Counted from the first letter of the stretch, positions 8,240 through 16,971 are shown. The stretch is 64,000 bases of DNA from DATNBU01 sp964476185 (GCA_964476185.1 CAYYZO010000011.1:1-64000), one strand, 5' to 3'. A program made the numbers and translations. The notes: generated by a model not told the origin, from the sequence alone.

Positions 8240-9525
8240 ACGACACGCCAGAGGCCAGCCATCACGATTTCGCCACGCTCGACGTCTGCTGGGAACGCGG
8301 CGACGCCGCGCCGGGGCGCCCCGTCGCCGTCGAGGTCACGTTCGTCCCGGCGACGCCGCGCCTGACGCCCGGCGAGCGGCCGCCGCTCAGCATCGGCCTC
8401 GCGATCGATCGCTCCGGCTCGATGGCCGGCGGGAAGCTCGAAGCCGCCCGGCGCGCCGCGGCCGGCGTGCTCGAGTCGCTGCGCGACGGCGAGCGGTTCG
8501 CCGCCGCCGCGTTCGATGACGAGGTCGTCGACGTCACGCCGAGCGTCGCGCTCGACGATCGTGCGCGCCTGGAGATTCGCGGCCGGCTCGCCGGGATCGA
8601 GACGCGCGGGATGACGGCACTGTTCGACGGCTTCGCGCGCGCGGCCGAACTCGTCGCGCGCGGCGGCGCGCCCGCCGGACACGACTCCTGGGTGCTCGTG
8701 CTCTCCGACGGCATGGGCAACCGGGGCATCACGGAGCCGGCGGCGCTGCGCGAGCACGCGGCCGCGCTCGCCGATCGCGGCATTCGCACGATCACGGTCG
8801 GGATCGGCGCCGACTACCTGGCCGACCAGCTCACCGCGCTCGCCGACGGCGGGGCGGGGGAGTTCCACCACGCGTCGATCCCCGACGAGATCGTCGAGAT
8901 CGTGCTCGGCGAGCTGCGCGGCCTGCGCAGCGTCGCGGCGCGGGACCTGCGGCTGGCCGTCTCGTGCGCCGGCGCGGGCCGCCGGCTGCTGCTTGGCGGC
9001 GACGTTTCGCGGGCCGCGGGCGAGACGCGCTTCGACCGCGTCGCGACCGGCCGCGGCGTGCGCGTGGTGCTGCTGGTCTGGCCGTCCGGCGACGCGCTGC
9101 GCGCCGAGGCCGACGCGTCGTGGGAGAACCCGGACGCGAGTCGCGGGACCGCGCGCTGCGCGGCGTCCTGTCCGACCGGCGGCCAGCGCGACGTCGCCCT
9201 CGCGCTGCGCGCGGCGCGGCTGTGGCACGCGGGCATCGTGGCGCGCGCCCTCGAGCTGAACGAGCGCGAGAGCTACGCGGAAGCGGCCCGCTGGGTCCAG
9301 AGGGCGCAGGCCGAGCTGGCGGGCTACATGGAAGGCCTTCCCCTCGACGAGGTCCGCGCGCTCGTCGATTCGCTCGACGAGATCGCGCTGCGGGCCGGCA
9401 GGCGCTGGCGCACGCTCGGCCACCGCGAGGCCTACACCCTGTCCACGAAGATCCTGCGCGGAAAGAGCGACCTGCGCGCGAGCGCGCCGAGGACGGTGAG
9501 GGATGCGATCGCCAGGGACGACTGA
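8236..9525 (+). CDS. von Willebrand factor A domain protein
   Basis: This 429-residue protein has a VWA domain (about residues 50-225). Its metal-ion-dependent adhesion site is DRSGS (D58, S60, S62), with a conserved Thr in RGMTALFDG and an Asp in VLVLSDGMGN. The rest (230-429) is a beta-rich segment followed by a helical tail. No signal peptide is visible, so it is probably cytoplasmic. Coupling to the MerR-like gene suggests a regulator-plus-scaffold pair. The ATG at 8236 has a GAAGGAGA ribosome-binding site inside the upstream gene. It ends three bases before the convergent SDR gene. Confidence 0.88.
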   Translation: MNDTPEASHHDFATLDVCWERGDAAPGRPVAVEVTFVPATPRLTPGERPPLSIGLAIDRSGSMAGGKLEAARRAAAGVLESLRDGERFAAAAFDDEVVDVTPSVALDDRARLEIRGRLAGIETRGMTALFDGFARAAELVARGGAPAGHDSWVLVLSDGMGNRGITEPAALREHAAALADRGIRTITVGIGADYLADQLTALADGGAGEFHHASIPDEIVEIVLGELRGLRSVAARDLRLAVSCAGAGRRLLLGGDVSRAAGETRFDRVATGRGVRVVLLVWPSGDALRAEADASWENPDASRGTARCAASCPTGGQRDVALALRAARLWHAGIVARALELNERESYAEAARWVQRAQAELAGYMEGLPLDEVRALVDSLDEIALRAGRRWRTLGHREAYTLSTKILRGKSDLRASAPRTVRDAIARDD

Positions 9526-9528
9526 ACG

Positions 9529-10368
9529 TCAGCCGCGTTGCCGCGCCGCACGCTCGCGCATCTTCGCGAGCAGGCGCGGCATCACGACGTGGAAGCGTTC
9601 GGGCATCAGGCGCTTCATGCGCCAGCTCCACTGGCCGTCGCTCATCGGCACGGCGTAGAGCTGGCCGCGGTCGCAGGCCTCGAGCGCGACGCGCGCGACG
9701 TCGTCGGCCTGCAGCCTGGAACTGTCCATGCGGTGGTCGACGACCCGGTCCATGCCGCTGTCGTCCATCGCCGTGCGGCGGCTGTTCGCCATGATGTTGG
9801 TCCGGAAGAACGTGGGGCACAGCACCGTGACGCCGACGCCGGTGCCGTGCAGTTCGCCCGCCAGCGTCTCCGACAGCGCGACGACGGCGGCCTTCGTCAT
9901 GTTGTACGGCGCCATGAGGGGCGCCGACACGAGCCCGGCTGTCGACGCGACGTTCAGCACGTGTCCCGAACCCTGCCGGCGAAAGCGCGGCAGGAACACG
10001 TGGCAGCCGTGGATCACGCCCCAGTAGTTGACCGACGTGATCCAGCGCCAGTTCTCGAGCGGGATCTCGCCGACCGGCCCGGCGACCGCGACGCCGGCGT
10101 TGTTGACGACGAGGTCGACGCCGCCGAGCTTCGCGTCGGCTTCGGCGAGGAGGTTCGCGACCTGTTCCGGGTCGGAGACGTCGCAGCGCACGGCGTGGCC
10201 CGTGCCGCCTGCCGCCGAGACGAGTCGCGCGGTTTCCGCCGCGCCGGCGGGATCGACGTCGCTGACGAGGACCTTCGCGCCGCGGGCGGCCAGGGCCAGG
10301 CAGAACGCGCGGCCGAGGCCGCCCGCGCCGCCGGTGACGACGGCGCGCGGTTGCTTGGGGATCGACAT
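9529..10368 (-). CDS. short-chain dehydrogenase/reductase (SDR)
   Basis: This 279-residue classical SDR has the cofactor motif TGGAGGLG (residues 12-19), the structural NNAG (89-92) and the catalytic triad S142, Y155, K159 (YNMTK). D37 in SDVD after beta-2 favours NAD(H). It would oxidise or reduce a hydroxyl/keto group on an unknown substrate. The last 60 residues, rich in Met and Arg, resemble SDRs annotated near lipid or sterol metabolism genes, but this is weak. It sits upstream of no obvious partner; the GFA gene further upstream is transcribed in the same direction, 49 bases away. Confidence 0.9.
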   Translation of the reverse strand: MSIPKQPRAVVTGGAGGLGRAFCLALAARGAKVLVSDVDPAGAAETARLVSAAGGTGHAVRCDVSDPEQVANLLAEADAKLGGVDLVVNNAGVAVAGPVGEIPLENWRWITSVNYWGVIHGCHVFLPRFRRQGSGHVLNVASTAGLVSAPLMAPYNMTKAAVVALSETLAGELHGTGVGVTVLCPTFFRTNIMANSRRTAMDDSGMDRVVDHRMDSSRLQADDVARVALEACDRGQLYAVPMSDGQWSWRMKRLMPERFHVVMPRLLAKMRERAARQRG

Positions 10369-10417
10369 GGAGCGTTTCGTGTCGCGGAACGCCGAAAGAT
10401 TCCAGCGCCGCGCGGCC

Positions 10418-10843
10418 TCACTCCGGCAGCACGTCTCCGGAGCCGCCGAACTCCTTCGGGAAATCCTTGAACTTCGGCAGCCCGTCGCGCACGGCGAGGA
10501 CTTTCTCGCCGTAGTTTACGTGCAGGGTCGCCTGGTACGGCAGGCCGGGCACCATCGCCGCCGGGACGTCGGTCATGCCGAGCGCGGGATGGCGCACCAG
10601 CACGCCCGTGCCGCACGACTTGCAGAAGTGGCGGTGGCTGCTCTCGGTGCGCTTGAAGACGGCAAGGTTGTCGGCGCCGCGCACGACGCTGACGTTCGGT
10701 GTCGGCCAGAGCGCGGCGGCGTGGATCGGCGCGCTCAGCCATCGGCGGCAGGACTCGCAGTGGCAGAACGCCTGGACCTGCGGGTCGCCGGTGATCGCGA
10801 TCTCGACGGCGCCGCAGAGGCACGTTCCGTTGTGGTCGGCCAT
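10418..10843 (-). CDS. GFA-family (glutathione-dependent formaldehyde-activating-like) protein
   Basis: This 141-residue protein has the zinc-binding cysteine pattern of the GFA/CENP-V fold: C8-x-C10, C27-x-C29-x2-C32 and C74-x2-C77 (HFCKSCG). The family binds two zinc ions. The founding member binds glutathione and S-hydroxymethylglutathione, but most members have no demonstrated activity. The ATG at 10843 follows an AAGGAG ribosome-binding site. It may be co-transcribed with the SDR gene downstream. A glutathione synthetase gene about 7 kb away shows that the host probably makes glutathione. Confidence 0.9.
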   Translation of the reverse strand: MADHNGTCLCGAVEIAITGDPQVQAFCHCESCRRWLSAPIHAAALWPTPNVSVVRGADNLAVFKRTESSHRHFCKSCGTGVLVRHPALGMTDVPAAMVPGLPYQATLHVNYGEKVLAVRDGLPKFKDFPKEFGGSGDVLPE

Positions 10844-10948
10844 GGGGGGCTCCTTGGGGTTCGCGAGCGGGTGCGAACGGGCGCGACCGTAGCCGACCGG
10901 CGGGCGGTGCGCCAACCCCGACCCGTCGCGAGCGAGTCGCCCGCGGGG

Positions 10949-11458
10949 TCAGGGGTTCCCGCCCGGCCGCGGGCCGTCGTCGATGAGCGTCACGTACACG
11001 ACGATGTCGTCGCAGGTGTACCCGAGCCAGATGGGATCGAGCAGCAGGATCTCCGCGTGAAGCATGCGCTCGCGCGGGATCGTGAACGGGCCGTCGAAGC
11101 GGACCGTTTCGCCGCAGGCCGTCACTTCGACCCAGCTGACGCTGTCGTGGGGGAACTCGATATAAGACGAGTAGTTTCCCTCGGTCGCGGTCACCGTCTC
11201 CCCGGTCGAAGCCTTGAACTTGGTGCTGGAGCAGCCCTCGAGGCCGTAGACGCGGATCTTGCTGTACTGGGATTCGGAGGCCTCGCACTGGAGCGACACG
11301 GGCTGGCCGACGGACTTGCGAAGCACGGCGAGCGCGTCGGAGGTCTTCACGCCGTCCCCGCCTCCGATCACGTCTCCGCAGTCCGCGGCACGCGCTGCCA
11401 CGGTCGTCGTGAGCAGGAAGAAGAGGATCGAGAAGACGATGCTGCCGCGATGAAGCAT
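10949..11458 (-). CDS. secreted hypothetical protein with dockerin-like motif
   Basis: This 169-residue protein starts with a signal peptide (MLHRGSIVFSILFFLLTTTVAARA) followed by DCGDVIGGGDGVKTSDALAVLR. The second part resembles the calcium-binding GDxNxDGxVxxxDA pattern of dockerin type-I repeats, present once and partly degenerate. The rest contains paired cysteines (LQC, GC, TAC, YTC) and looks like a small beta-rich extracytoplasmic domain. No catalytic motif is visible. Similar N-terminal motifs occur on many exported Cys-rich proteins in related uncultivated lineages; this is from memory and unverified. Function unknown. Confidence 0.7.
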   Translation of the reverse strand: MLHRGSIVFSILFFLLTTTVAARAADCGDVIGGGDGVKTSDALAVLRKSVGQPVSLQCEASESQYSKIRVYGLEGCSSTKFKASTGETVTATEGNYSSYIEFPHDSVSWVEVTACGETVRFDGPFTIPRERMLHAEILLLDPIWLGYTCDDIVVYVTLIDDGPRPGGNP

Positions 11459-11648
11459 GGCGATGGTCCCTCCTGGTCGCCGGTGCTTGCGGTGTCGCAG
11501 CGTGCGTCCGCGACGTTCGAAACCGGCACGGCGACAAGGTCGGACCGCGCATCGTCGTTGTCCAGCGTCGTCGCCCGGATTCCGTCGCGAGCCGTGATGC
11601 CTGTCACGTTCGCAAGATGGGCTACGCCCGTTTCGCCGCAGGGGCCTT

Positions 11649-11685
11649 GGCTGTGGCGCAGGGGACGGTCCCCCGCGCCACAGCC
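11649..11685. terminator. long GC-rich hairpin downstream of the M23 gene
   Basis: Arms 11649-11659 and 11675-11685 are perfect 11-bp complements, extended inward by GGGGAC/GTCCCC (11661-11666 and 11668-11673) with one A-C mismatch. It starts 11 bases beyond the M23 stop. There is no U tract, so it could be a REP-like repeat rather than an intrinsic terminator. Confidence 0.6.
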
Positions 11686-11695
11686 GGGCGTCCTC

Positions 11696-14557
11696 CTAGA
11701 ACGCGAACCAGACCGAGTTGTTCGAGCGGTACAGGTTCGGTGAGGTCGGCGTCACGCAGGTGCCGCCGGCTGCGGTCTGGAAACGCATCAGCCGGCTCGC
11801 TTGTTCCCATTGCGTGCCGACGCCGATGGTGCCGACCGTCTGGAGGTGCAGGTGCGGGCCCGTCGAGCAGCCGGTGTTGCCGGTGGTGCCGATCTCGTCG
11901 CCGCGCAGCACGCGGTCGCCGGGCAAGACGTCCACGCCGTTCTCTTGCATGTGGACGTAGATCCCGACGCTCTCGTCGTCGTGCTCGATCGCGACGACGT
12001 TGGCCGCGCAGCGGCACTGTCCGTCGCCGCCGGCGGAGCTGTCACACTCCGAATCCGCGCCGCAGACGTCGCCGGCCTTCGCCGGGTCGCCCTTGGTGCA
12101 GATCCCGCCGCCGCTCGACTCGACGCAGCAGAAGAACTGCTCCTCGGTGCAGATCGTCTTGGAGTGGTCGAAGCAGCTGTTCTTCGCGTTGTCGCGCGTG
12201 GCCAGCACGGTCCCGCCACGGGCTGCGAGGATCGGCCGGCCCTCCGGGATCGAGAAGTCGAACGCGAACTTCCCGGCGCACTCGTACGGGTAGTTCTCCC
12301 CGCAATGCGTCCACTGCGAGTTGTTGCCCTGGCCGCACTTGACGTTGCCGGTCTCGTACTCCCACGGCAGGCGGAAGTAGCTGTTCGGCTCGCCCGGGCA
12401 CTCGTCGATGCGGTCACGCACGAGGTCGGGGACCGCGCAGAGGTAGCGGTACGGCGCGCCGTTGCGCGTGCCCTGGACGGACGGGAACGAGACGCCGGCG
12501 GGACCGTCGACGCCCTGGTCGCCAGGCTCGTTCCAGAACGGGTCGCGCGCCGCGAAGATCGCGAACGCCTCGCCCTGGCCGACGGTCTCGAGGACGGGGT
12601 AGCTCGTGGTCATCGGGTCGATGACCTTGTACGCCGACGCCGTGAACGAACGCGTCCCGCCGAGTGCGGTGTGCAGGCCGCTCGTGCCGATGACGCGTGC
12701 CTCGACGAAGTCGTCCATCAGGCTGTCGAAGAGGCCTGCGCCTTCGGCGTCGGGGTCGCGGTCGGCGAGCTCGAACTCGGTCTCCTCGTACTCGGCGCGG
12801 CAGAGGCCGCCCGGCTTGTTCACGTTGATCTGGTACACGACCTTCCTCGCGAGCCGGCGGTTGCCGCACTCCGGGGTGTTCGCGGCGTTGCAGGCTTCTT
12901 CGGACCACTCGACGGTCAGCGTTCCCGGTCCGCTAAGGTCGCCGCCGATCTTCATCCACTTGCCCGATCCGTACAGCCACGCGGACGCGTAGACGGTCTT
13001 GCTGCTGAACGGGGCCTTCGTCTTGAAGGACAGGCTGGCCAGGTAGCGCGTGTAGTTCCCCGACGGGTCCGGCGTGGTGCCTGGAGGAGTGCAGTTCTGC
13101 TTCACGTAAAGCGCCATGCCGCGCTCGAGCCACACCGTCGACGTGGCCGCCGCGCCTTCGGCGCGGTAGCCGGTGAACGGATGCAGGATCGGTGACGTGC
13201 CGAGGTCCGCTTCGGGTTGCGCCGGGGCGACCATGAGCGCGTAGCACTGCGTGATGTCGTACGGCGTCAGTTCGGGCCTGGGGACCCGCGTGACGACGGT
13301 CCCGCCGAGGATGTCGCTTCCGCCGAACCGTTCCCCGCCGAACAGGATCACGGTGCCCGGCGTCGGCGTGCCGCGCATCACCGCGCCGGCCGCGCGCACG
13401 ATGCGGCCGTCGGTCAGCACGAGACGCCCGCGCTGTTCGTCGACCGAAGCGACCGTGCCTTCGCTTTTCTCGCGGACGTGGGTGCGGCACGCCTCGTCGA
13501 CGGCGACGCTCGAGCGGACGAAGCGGGCGGAGGCGGCCTCGACGCGTGCGGAGGCGATCTCGAAGTAGGCGGCGAGCATGTCGGCCGGTGTCGTGTCCGA
13601 ACCGACGCCCGGCTGGGCAGGCGCGACGGGCGCCTCGGGGCGGATGTAGGCGGCGCGGCGGCGAAGATCGAGGGAGATCAGGACCTTCTCCTTCAGCTTG
13701 ACCGCCTTCGCGAAGCGCTTCGCCGCGGAGCACGAGCGCGCGCTGCGGAACGTGTAGGCGGCCTGCTCGATCGTGCGGCGGATCTTCGTCAGCAGCGTGC
13801 GCTCCTTCTTCATGTCGTCGGGCGCGAAGAACGTGCGTTCGAGCTTCTCGAGCGCCGAGTCCGATTCCGCGATCATGCGTCGCGAGTTCTCGGCGTGGTC
13901 GCCGGCCGCGCAGCCCTCGTCGTCCACCGCGACCCCGAACGGCGTGTCCGTGCAGAAGTCGAGGCGGTCCCACACGCCGTCGCCGTCGGCGTCCTCGGCG
14001 ACGCAGCCGACGTTGTCCTCGTCGGGCGTGTACTGGCAGCCGCGTCGCGACGGGACGCACACGTCGGTCGTGCACGCGTCGCCGTCGTCGCAGCCGGTGG
14101 GCACGCCGGCGTGGCAGCTGCCGGTCGGCGCGAACGGCGAGACGACGCAGGTCTCGGCGCCGTTGCAGAGGATCCGGTCGTCGCACTCCTCGTCGGTCGT
14201 GCAGCAGCCGTCGATCGCCCGCGCCAGGCAGCCGCCGGCGTCGGGGTCGCAGTAGTCGGTGGTGCAGGGGTCCCCGTCGTCGCAGGTTTCCGCCACCGTG
14301 CCGACGCACTCCCCGTCGTCGCAGGCGCCCTCGGCGAAGCAGGCACCCGGGTCGTCGCAAGGGGAGCCGTTGTCTTCCCACAGGCAGGCGGCCGAGCAGC
14401 AGTCGCCGGGGTCGAGGTTGCCGTCGTCGCAGTCCTCGCCGGCGTCGACGACCGAGTCGCCGCAGGCGGCCAGGGCGGGCATCGGCGCGGCGACGAGGGC
14501 GAGCGCGAGGGCGGCGGCCTTCAGCAACGTGGCGCGGGAACAGGGAAACTTCTTCAT
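11696..14557 (-). CDS. secreted Cys-rich M23-family metallopeptidase
   Basis: This 953-residue exported protein has a signal peptide of about 30 residues ending ALA. A DUF4215-like Cys-rich segment follows (GDSVVDAGEDCDDGNLDPGD), then several CDDGDPCTTD-type Cys repeats up to about residue 180 and a thrombospondin type-3-like stretch (DADGDGVWDRLDFC). The middle is helical and beta-rich. The C-terminal LytM/M23 domain contains FAFDFSIPEG and GPHLHLQ (HxH near residue 902), with further cysteines inserted. M23 enzymes cleave peptidoglycan cross-links or surface peptides with zinc. The position of the first zinc histidine is unclear; the H in WTHCGEN is a candidate. The ATG at 14557 follows AGGAAGAA. 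Confidence 0.85.
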   Translation of the reverse strand: MKKFPCSRATLLKAAALALALVAAPMPALAACGDSVVDAGEDCDDGNLDPGDCCSAACLWEDNGSPCDDPGACFAEGACDDGECVGTVAETCDDGDPCTTDYCDPDAGGCLARAIDGCCTTDEECDDRILCNGAETCVVSPFAPTGSCHAGVPTGCDDGDACTTDVCVPSRRGCQYTPDEDNVGCVAEDADGDGVWDRLDFCTDTPFGVAVDDEGCAAGDHAENSRRMIAESDSALEKLERTFFAPDDMKKERTLLTKIRRTIEQAAYTFRSARSCSAAKRFAKAVKLKEKVLISLDLRRRAAYIRPEAPVAPAQPGVGSDTTPADMLAAYFEIASARVEAASARFVRSSVAVDEACRTHVREKSEGTVASVDEQRGRLVLTDGRIVRAAGAVMRGTPTPGTVILFGGERFGGSDILGGTVVTRVPRPELTPYDITQCYALMVAPAQPEADLGTSPILHPFTGYRAEGAAATSTVWLERGMALYVKQNCTPPGTTPDPSGNYTRYLASLSFKTKAPFSSKTVYASAWLYGSGKWMKIGGDLSGPGTLTVEWSEEACNAANTPECGNRRLARKVVYQINVNKPGGLCRAEYEETEFELADRDPDAEGAGLFDSLMDDFVEARVIGTSGLHTALGGTRSFTASAYKVIDPMTTSYPVLETVGQGEAFAIFAARDPFWNEPGDQGVDGPAGVSFPSVQGTRNGAPYRYLCAVPDLVRDRIDECPGEPNSYFRLPWEYETGNVKCGQGNNSQWTHCGENYPYECAGKFAFDFSIPEGRPILAARGGTVLATRDNAKNSCFDHSKTICTEEQFFCCVESSGGGICTKGDPAKAGDVCGADSECDSSAGGDGQCRCAANVVAIEHDDESVGIYVHMQENGVDVLPGDRVLRGDEIGTTGNTGCSTGPHLHLQTVGTIGVGTQWEQASRLMRFQTAAGGTCVTPTSPNLYRSNNSVWFAF

Positions 14558-14780
14558 CGGAGTTCTTCCTCTTTCTGCGTTTCTCGCTGTGGGGCTCCAG
14601 TGGTTCCGCCCCCTTGCGACGATGGCAGGTTGCCCCGGACCGGCCCCGGAGGTCTGGAAAGAACTCGGAAAGTTCGCGGAAATCGCGAGGGGGCCGGTCC
14701 CGGCCTTTGCGTCGCTGCGGTCGCGGTGGTTCCTATCGGCCCCGGACGGCATGGCCGGCCCGCGAAGGGGGAATCAGCGC

Positions 14781-15278
14781 ATGATCGGGAAGATGGCCGC
14801 GAGGGATTCGGCGGTGGTCGTGGTTGCGACGCTCGTCTGGTGGCTGGCCGCCGGGCGGTCGGCCGCGGCGGGGCCGGTCGCGGACACGCTCGGTGTCGTC
14901 GCGGGGGGACTGGTCGGCGCCGTCGCCTTCGTGCTGCACGAGTGGGGACACCTGCTGGCGGGCCTCGCGGCCGGAGGGCGGTTCCCGGTGACCAGCGACC
15001 TGCGTTCGCCGTTCCTGTTCAACATCGATCCGTCGAACGGCGTGCGCGAGTTCACGATCATGTCGCTCGGCGGCTTCGCGGTGACGGCCGGGATGATCGC
15101 GTTCGTGTACGTCGCGCTGCCGGATGCCTACCTGGCGACGCGCGTCGCGCGCGGGATCGTGATGTTCCTCGCGACGCTGACGGCGGTGCTCGAGGTGCCG
15201 CTGCTCTTGTTCACGATCGCGACCGGGAAGATTCCGGAGGTGGCTTCGGTGGCGGGGGAGGGCGGGGGCGAGCGCTAG
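14781..15278 (+). CDS. M50-like membrane protein with HEWGH motif
   Basis: This 165-residue protein has about four hydrophobic segments. The second contains VLHEWGH, the HExxH zinc motif used by M50 site-2 proteases, followed by a soluble loop (RSPFLFNIDPSNG) and two more helices. The second M50 metal ligand motif (NxxPxxxLDG) is not visible, so proteolytic activity is uncertain; it may be a degenerate relative. The ATG at 14781 has an AGGGGGAA ribosome-binding site; in-frame ATGs at 14751 and 14793 are alternatives. It is divergent from the M23 gene, with 223 bases between the starts. Confidence 0.65.
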   Translation: MIGKMAARDSAVVVVATLVWWLAAGRSAAAGPVADTLGVVAGGLVGAVAFVLHEWGHLLAGLAAGGRFPVTSDLRSPFLFNIDPSNGVREFTIMSLGGFAVTAGMIAFVYVALPDAYLATRVARGIVMFLATLTAVLEVPLLLFTIATGKIPEVASVAGEGGGER

Positions 15279-15731
15279 GCTGGGGTGAGGGGTGGTGGGG
15301 GTTTCAGGGGAAACCTCACTGAGCGCTATAGGGGGTCGAAGGTCGCCCCGGATCCGGGCAACGCACACTCTGCGAGACCTGCGTGCGGATCGAGGGGGCG
15401 GCGGTCGCCCTGATCGTCGAAACGGCGTGAAGCCCTCGTCGGCAATCCGCATGACTTAGCCAGGAACGTCTCGCTGCTACAGTTCATGCTGTCTTGATCG
15501 CGCACAAGCACAGGCGGACGGAGGCCCCCCCCCCTTCGCAAGACAACACAACCGGCGGTAACCGCGAAAAAAATCTGCCAGCACCGCATTCCGCAAGTGC
15601 CTGAAAAACCTGCGAACGACGGGGGTTACTTATTAACTAACCCCGGAGGCACGTAGACACGATTTCGCTTTACGGACGCATGGAAACCTCCACAGTGGTC
15701 TCTACCACAGCACGTCACGGAGGTTTCACGC
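15279..15731. other. long intergenic region before the orphan gene
   Basis: 453 bases without a credible gene. It holds a run of ten C (15525-15534), the inverted repeat GGGGTTA/TAACCCC (15622-15628 and 15638-15644) with an AT-rich loop, and the leader hairpin described separately. Base composition is visibly more AT-rich than in neighbouring genes from about 15540 onward. An 87-codon frame on the minus strand has no family features and I do not call it. Confidence 0.7.
15683..15727 (+). promoter_or_regulatory. leader hairpin sequestering the ribosome-binding site
   Basis: GAAACCTCC at 15683-15691 is a perfect 9-bp complement of GGAGGTTTC at 15719-15727. The latter contains the Shine-Dalgarno sequence four bases before the ATG at 15732. 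An inner hairpin (GTGGT 15695-15699 with ACCAC 15704-15708) stabilises the loop. Folded this way, the mRNA hides its ribosome-binding site, so translation would need an opening signal. That function is inferred from base pairing alone. Confidence 0.5.
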
Positions 15732-16703
15732 ATGAACATCATCCACACAAACTTCTCCTGTTGGGCGTCGGCACGGCTGGCGTTCACGAAGATCCGCTCC
15801 TGCTTCCAACACACGAAGGAGCGTTGGGTAGGCTTGGACGCGGAAGGTGACATTGTTGCCGGGGGCGAGAGCTCAACGCCGGCTGTACTCGTGAGCTGCG
15901 GCGAAGATCTCGAACGGATCGTACAATATCTGGAAGCGACGAGCAGAAGCAGCAGCGCTGTTCTCGGCCGTTCCACCGACGAGATTGACGCTCTCGCTGC
16001 GCTGGTTCAGCGCTTTGAAGCGGTCGCGCACGCCGTGGGACCAGACACGAAGCTGTACGAGCCGACTGTCCACTGGATGTGGCTCGCACCGCCGGAGGAC
16101 CAGATGATAGTTCACTTCGCGGCACCGACTGCGCGCGAGCGTGTGGAGGCCCACGTCGCCCGAGGCTGCACGCACTGCCGCCGCCCACGCTACGCTACCC
16201 CCGAGCAATCTCAGGCCTGGGACGCTATTGCGGCCTGGCAGCGTCGGTGGGAGTCCACGGGGCTGAGCGCAGCCGAAGCGGCTCTTTGGACCGACCTGGT
16301 CGGCTGCCGGCCCGACGTCGCGATCGCGCTGCGGGCGAGCGGTCTCACGGCGATCCGGCTCCAAAGCGCGGTGCTCGAGTGGATCACGGACGCGACAAAC
16401 GACGTCACTCTGATCGCGGACGAGCTGCTTCCCTGGGTGCGCAGCGGGTATTCTTGGCCAGAACTAGAGAAGATCGGCTATTGGGCGTGGGGAACCCTCG
16501 ACGTGGAGCGCGAGTTGCGTGCGCGCGGCTTCGACCGCGAGTCGTGTTGCCGGCCAGTCGAAGTTGGTGGGTCTTCGATTCCGCTGTGCGAGTTTCTCGA
16601 TGACGATCTGCTCGGCCAAGGGCGACCGATGAAACTCGACGAGAAACTCGCGTGGCTGGAAGAAACCGGGCGGATCTCGGCATGGGGAACTGAATTGGCG
16701 TAG
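15732..16703 (+). CDS. hypothetical protein, orphan
   Basis: I do not recognise this 323-residue protein. It begins MNIIHTNFSCWASARLAF and has no signal peptide or membrane segment. The middle contains ARGCTHCRRPRYATPEQSQAW, a possible two-cysteine metal knuckle. The C-terminal half is helical and Trp-rich (AALWTDLVG, ELLPWVRSGYSWPELEKIGYWAW, RARGFDRESCC). Codon choice is less GC-saturated than in neighbours, and the gene sits beside tRNA-Phe, a common integration target, which suggests acquisition by transfer. It has its own very strong ribosome-binding site inside a hairpin and its own 3' hairpin, so it looks like an autonomous single-gene unit. Confidence 0.7.
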   Translation: MNIIHTNFSCWASARLAFTKIRSCFQHTKERWVGLDAEGDIVAGGESSTPAVLVSCGEDLERIVQYLEATSRSSSAVLGRSTDEIDALAALVQRFEAVAHAVGPDTKLYEPTVHWMWLAPPEDQMIVHFAAPTARERVEAHVARGCTHCRRPRYATPEQSQAWDAIAAWQRRWESTGLSAAEAALWTDLVGCRPDVAIALRASGLTAIRLQSAVLEWITDATNDVTLIADELLPWVRSGYSWPELEKIGYWAWGTLDVERELRARGFDRESCCRPVEVGGSSIPLCEFLDDDLLGQGRPMKLDEKLAWLEETGRISAWGTELA

Positions 16704-16724
16704 ACACGAGGCGCATAGAACAGA

Positions 16725-16767
16725 CGTCGCCTCATCCTTCGTTGTCCAGTCGAGGGATGAGGCGACG
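16725..16767 (+). terminator. 13-bp stem hairpin after the orphan gene
   Basis: CGTCGCCTCATCC (16725-16737) is a perfect complement of GGATGAGGCGACG (16755-16767) around a 17-base loop, starting 21 bases after the stop. There is no U tract. It could terminate transcription or protect the mRNA 3' end. Confidence 0.55.
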
Positions 16768-16971
16768 GGGCTGTGGAAGACCACGTTTCCCTTGACGCTT
16801 GTGGGTTGGGCTGCCCAGCCAGCCGCCGAGCAGTCGGCCGCTCCGCAGCGCAGCGGCTGCGTTCTGCTGCCGGGCTGCCCTCAAGCATCGACGCTACGGT
16901 TCCACGTAAGCGGACACGGCGCTGGAGCCGCCCGCGGGCGATGAGAAGAAGCGAGCTAACTTATTGATTAG

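Noticed and set aside
15326..15589. 87-codon open frame on the minus strand in the intergenic region
   Set aside because: No ribosome-binding site and no family similarity by eye; it crosses a poly-C run.
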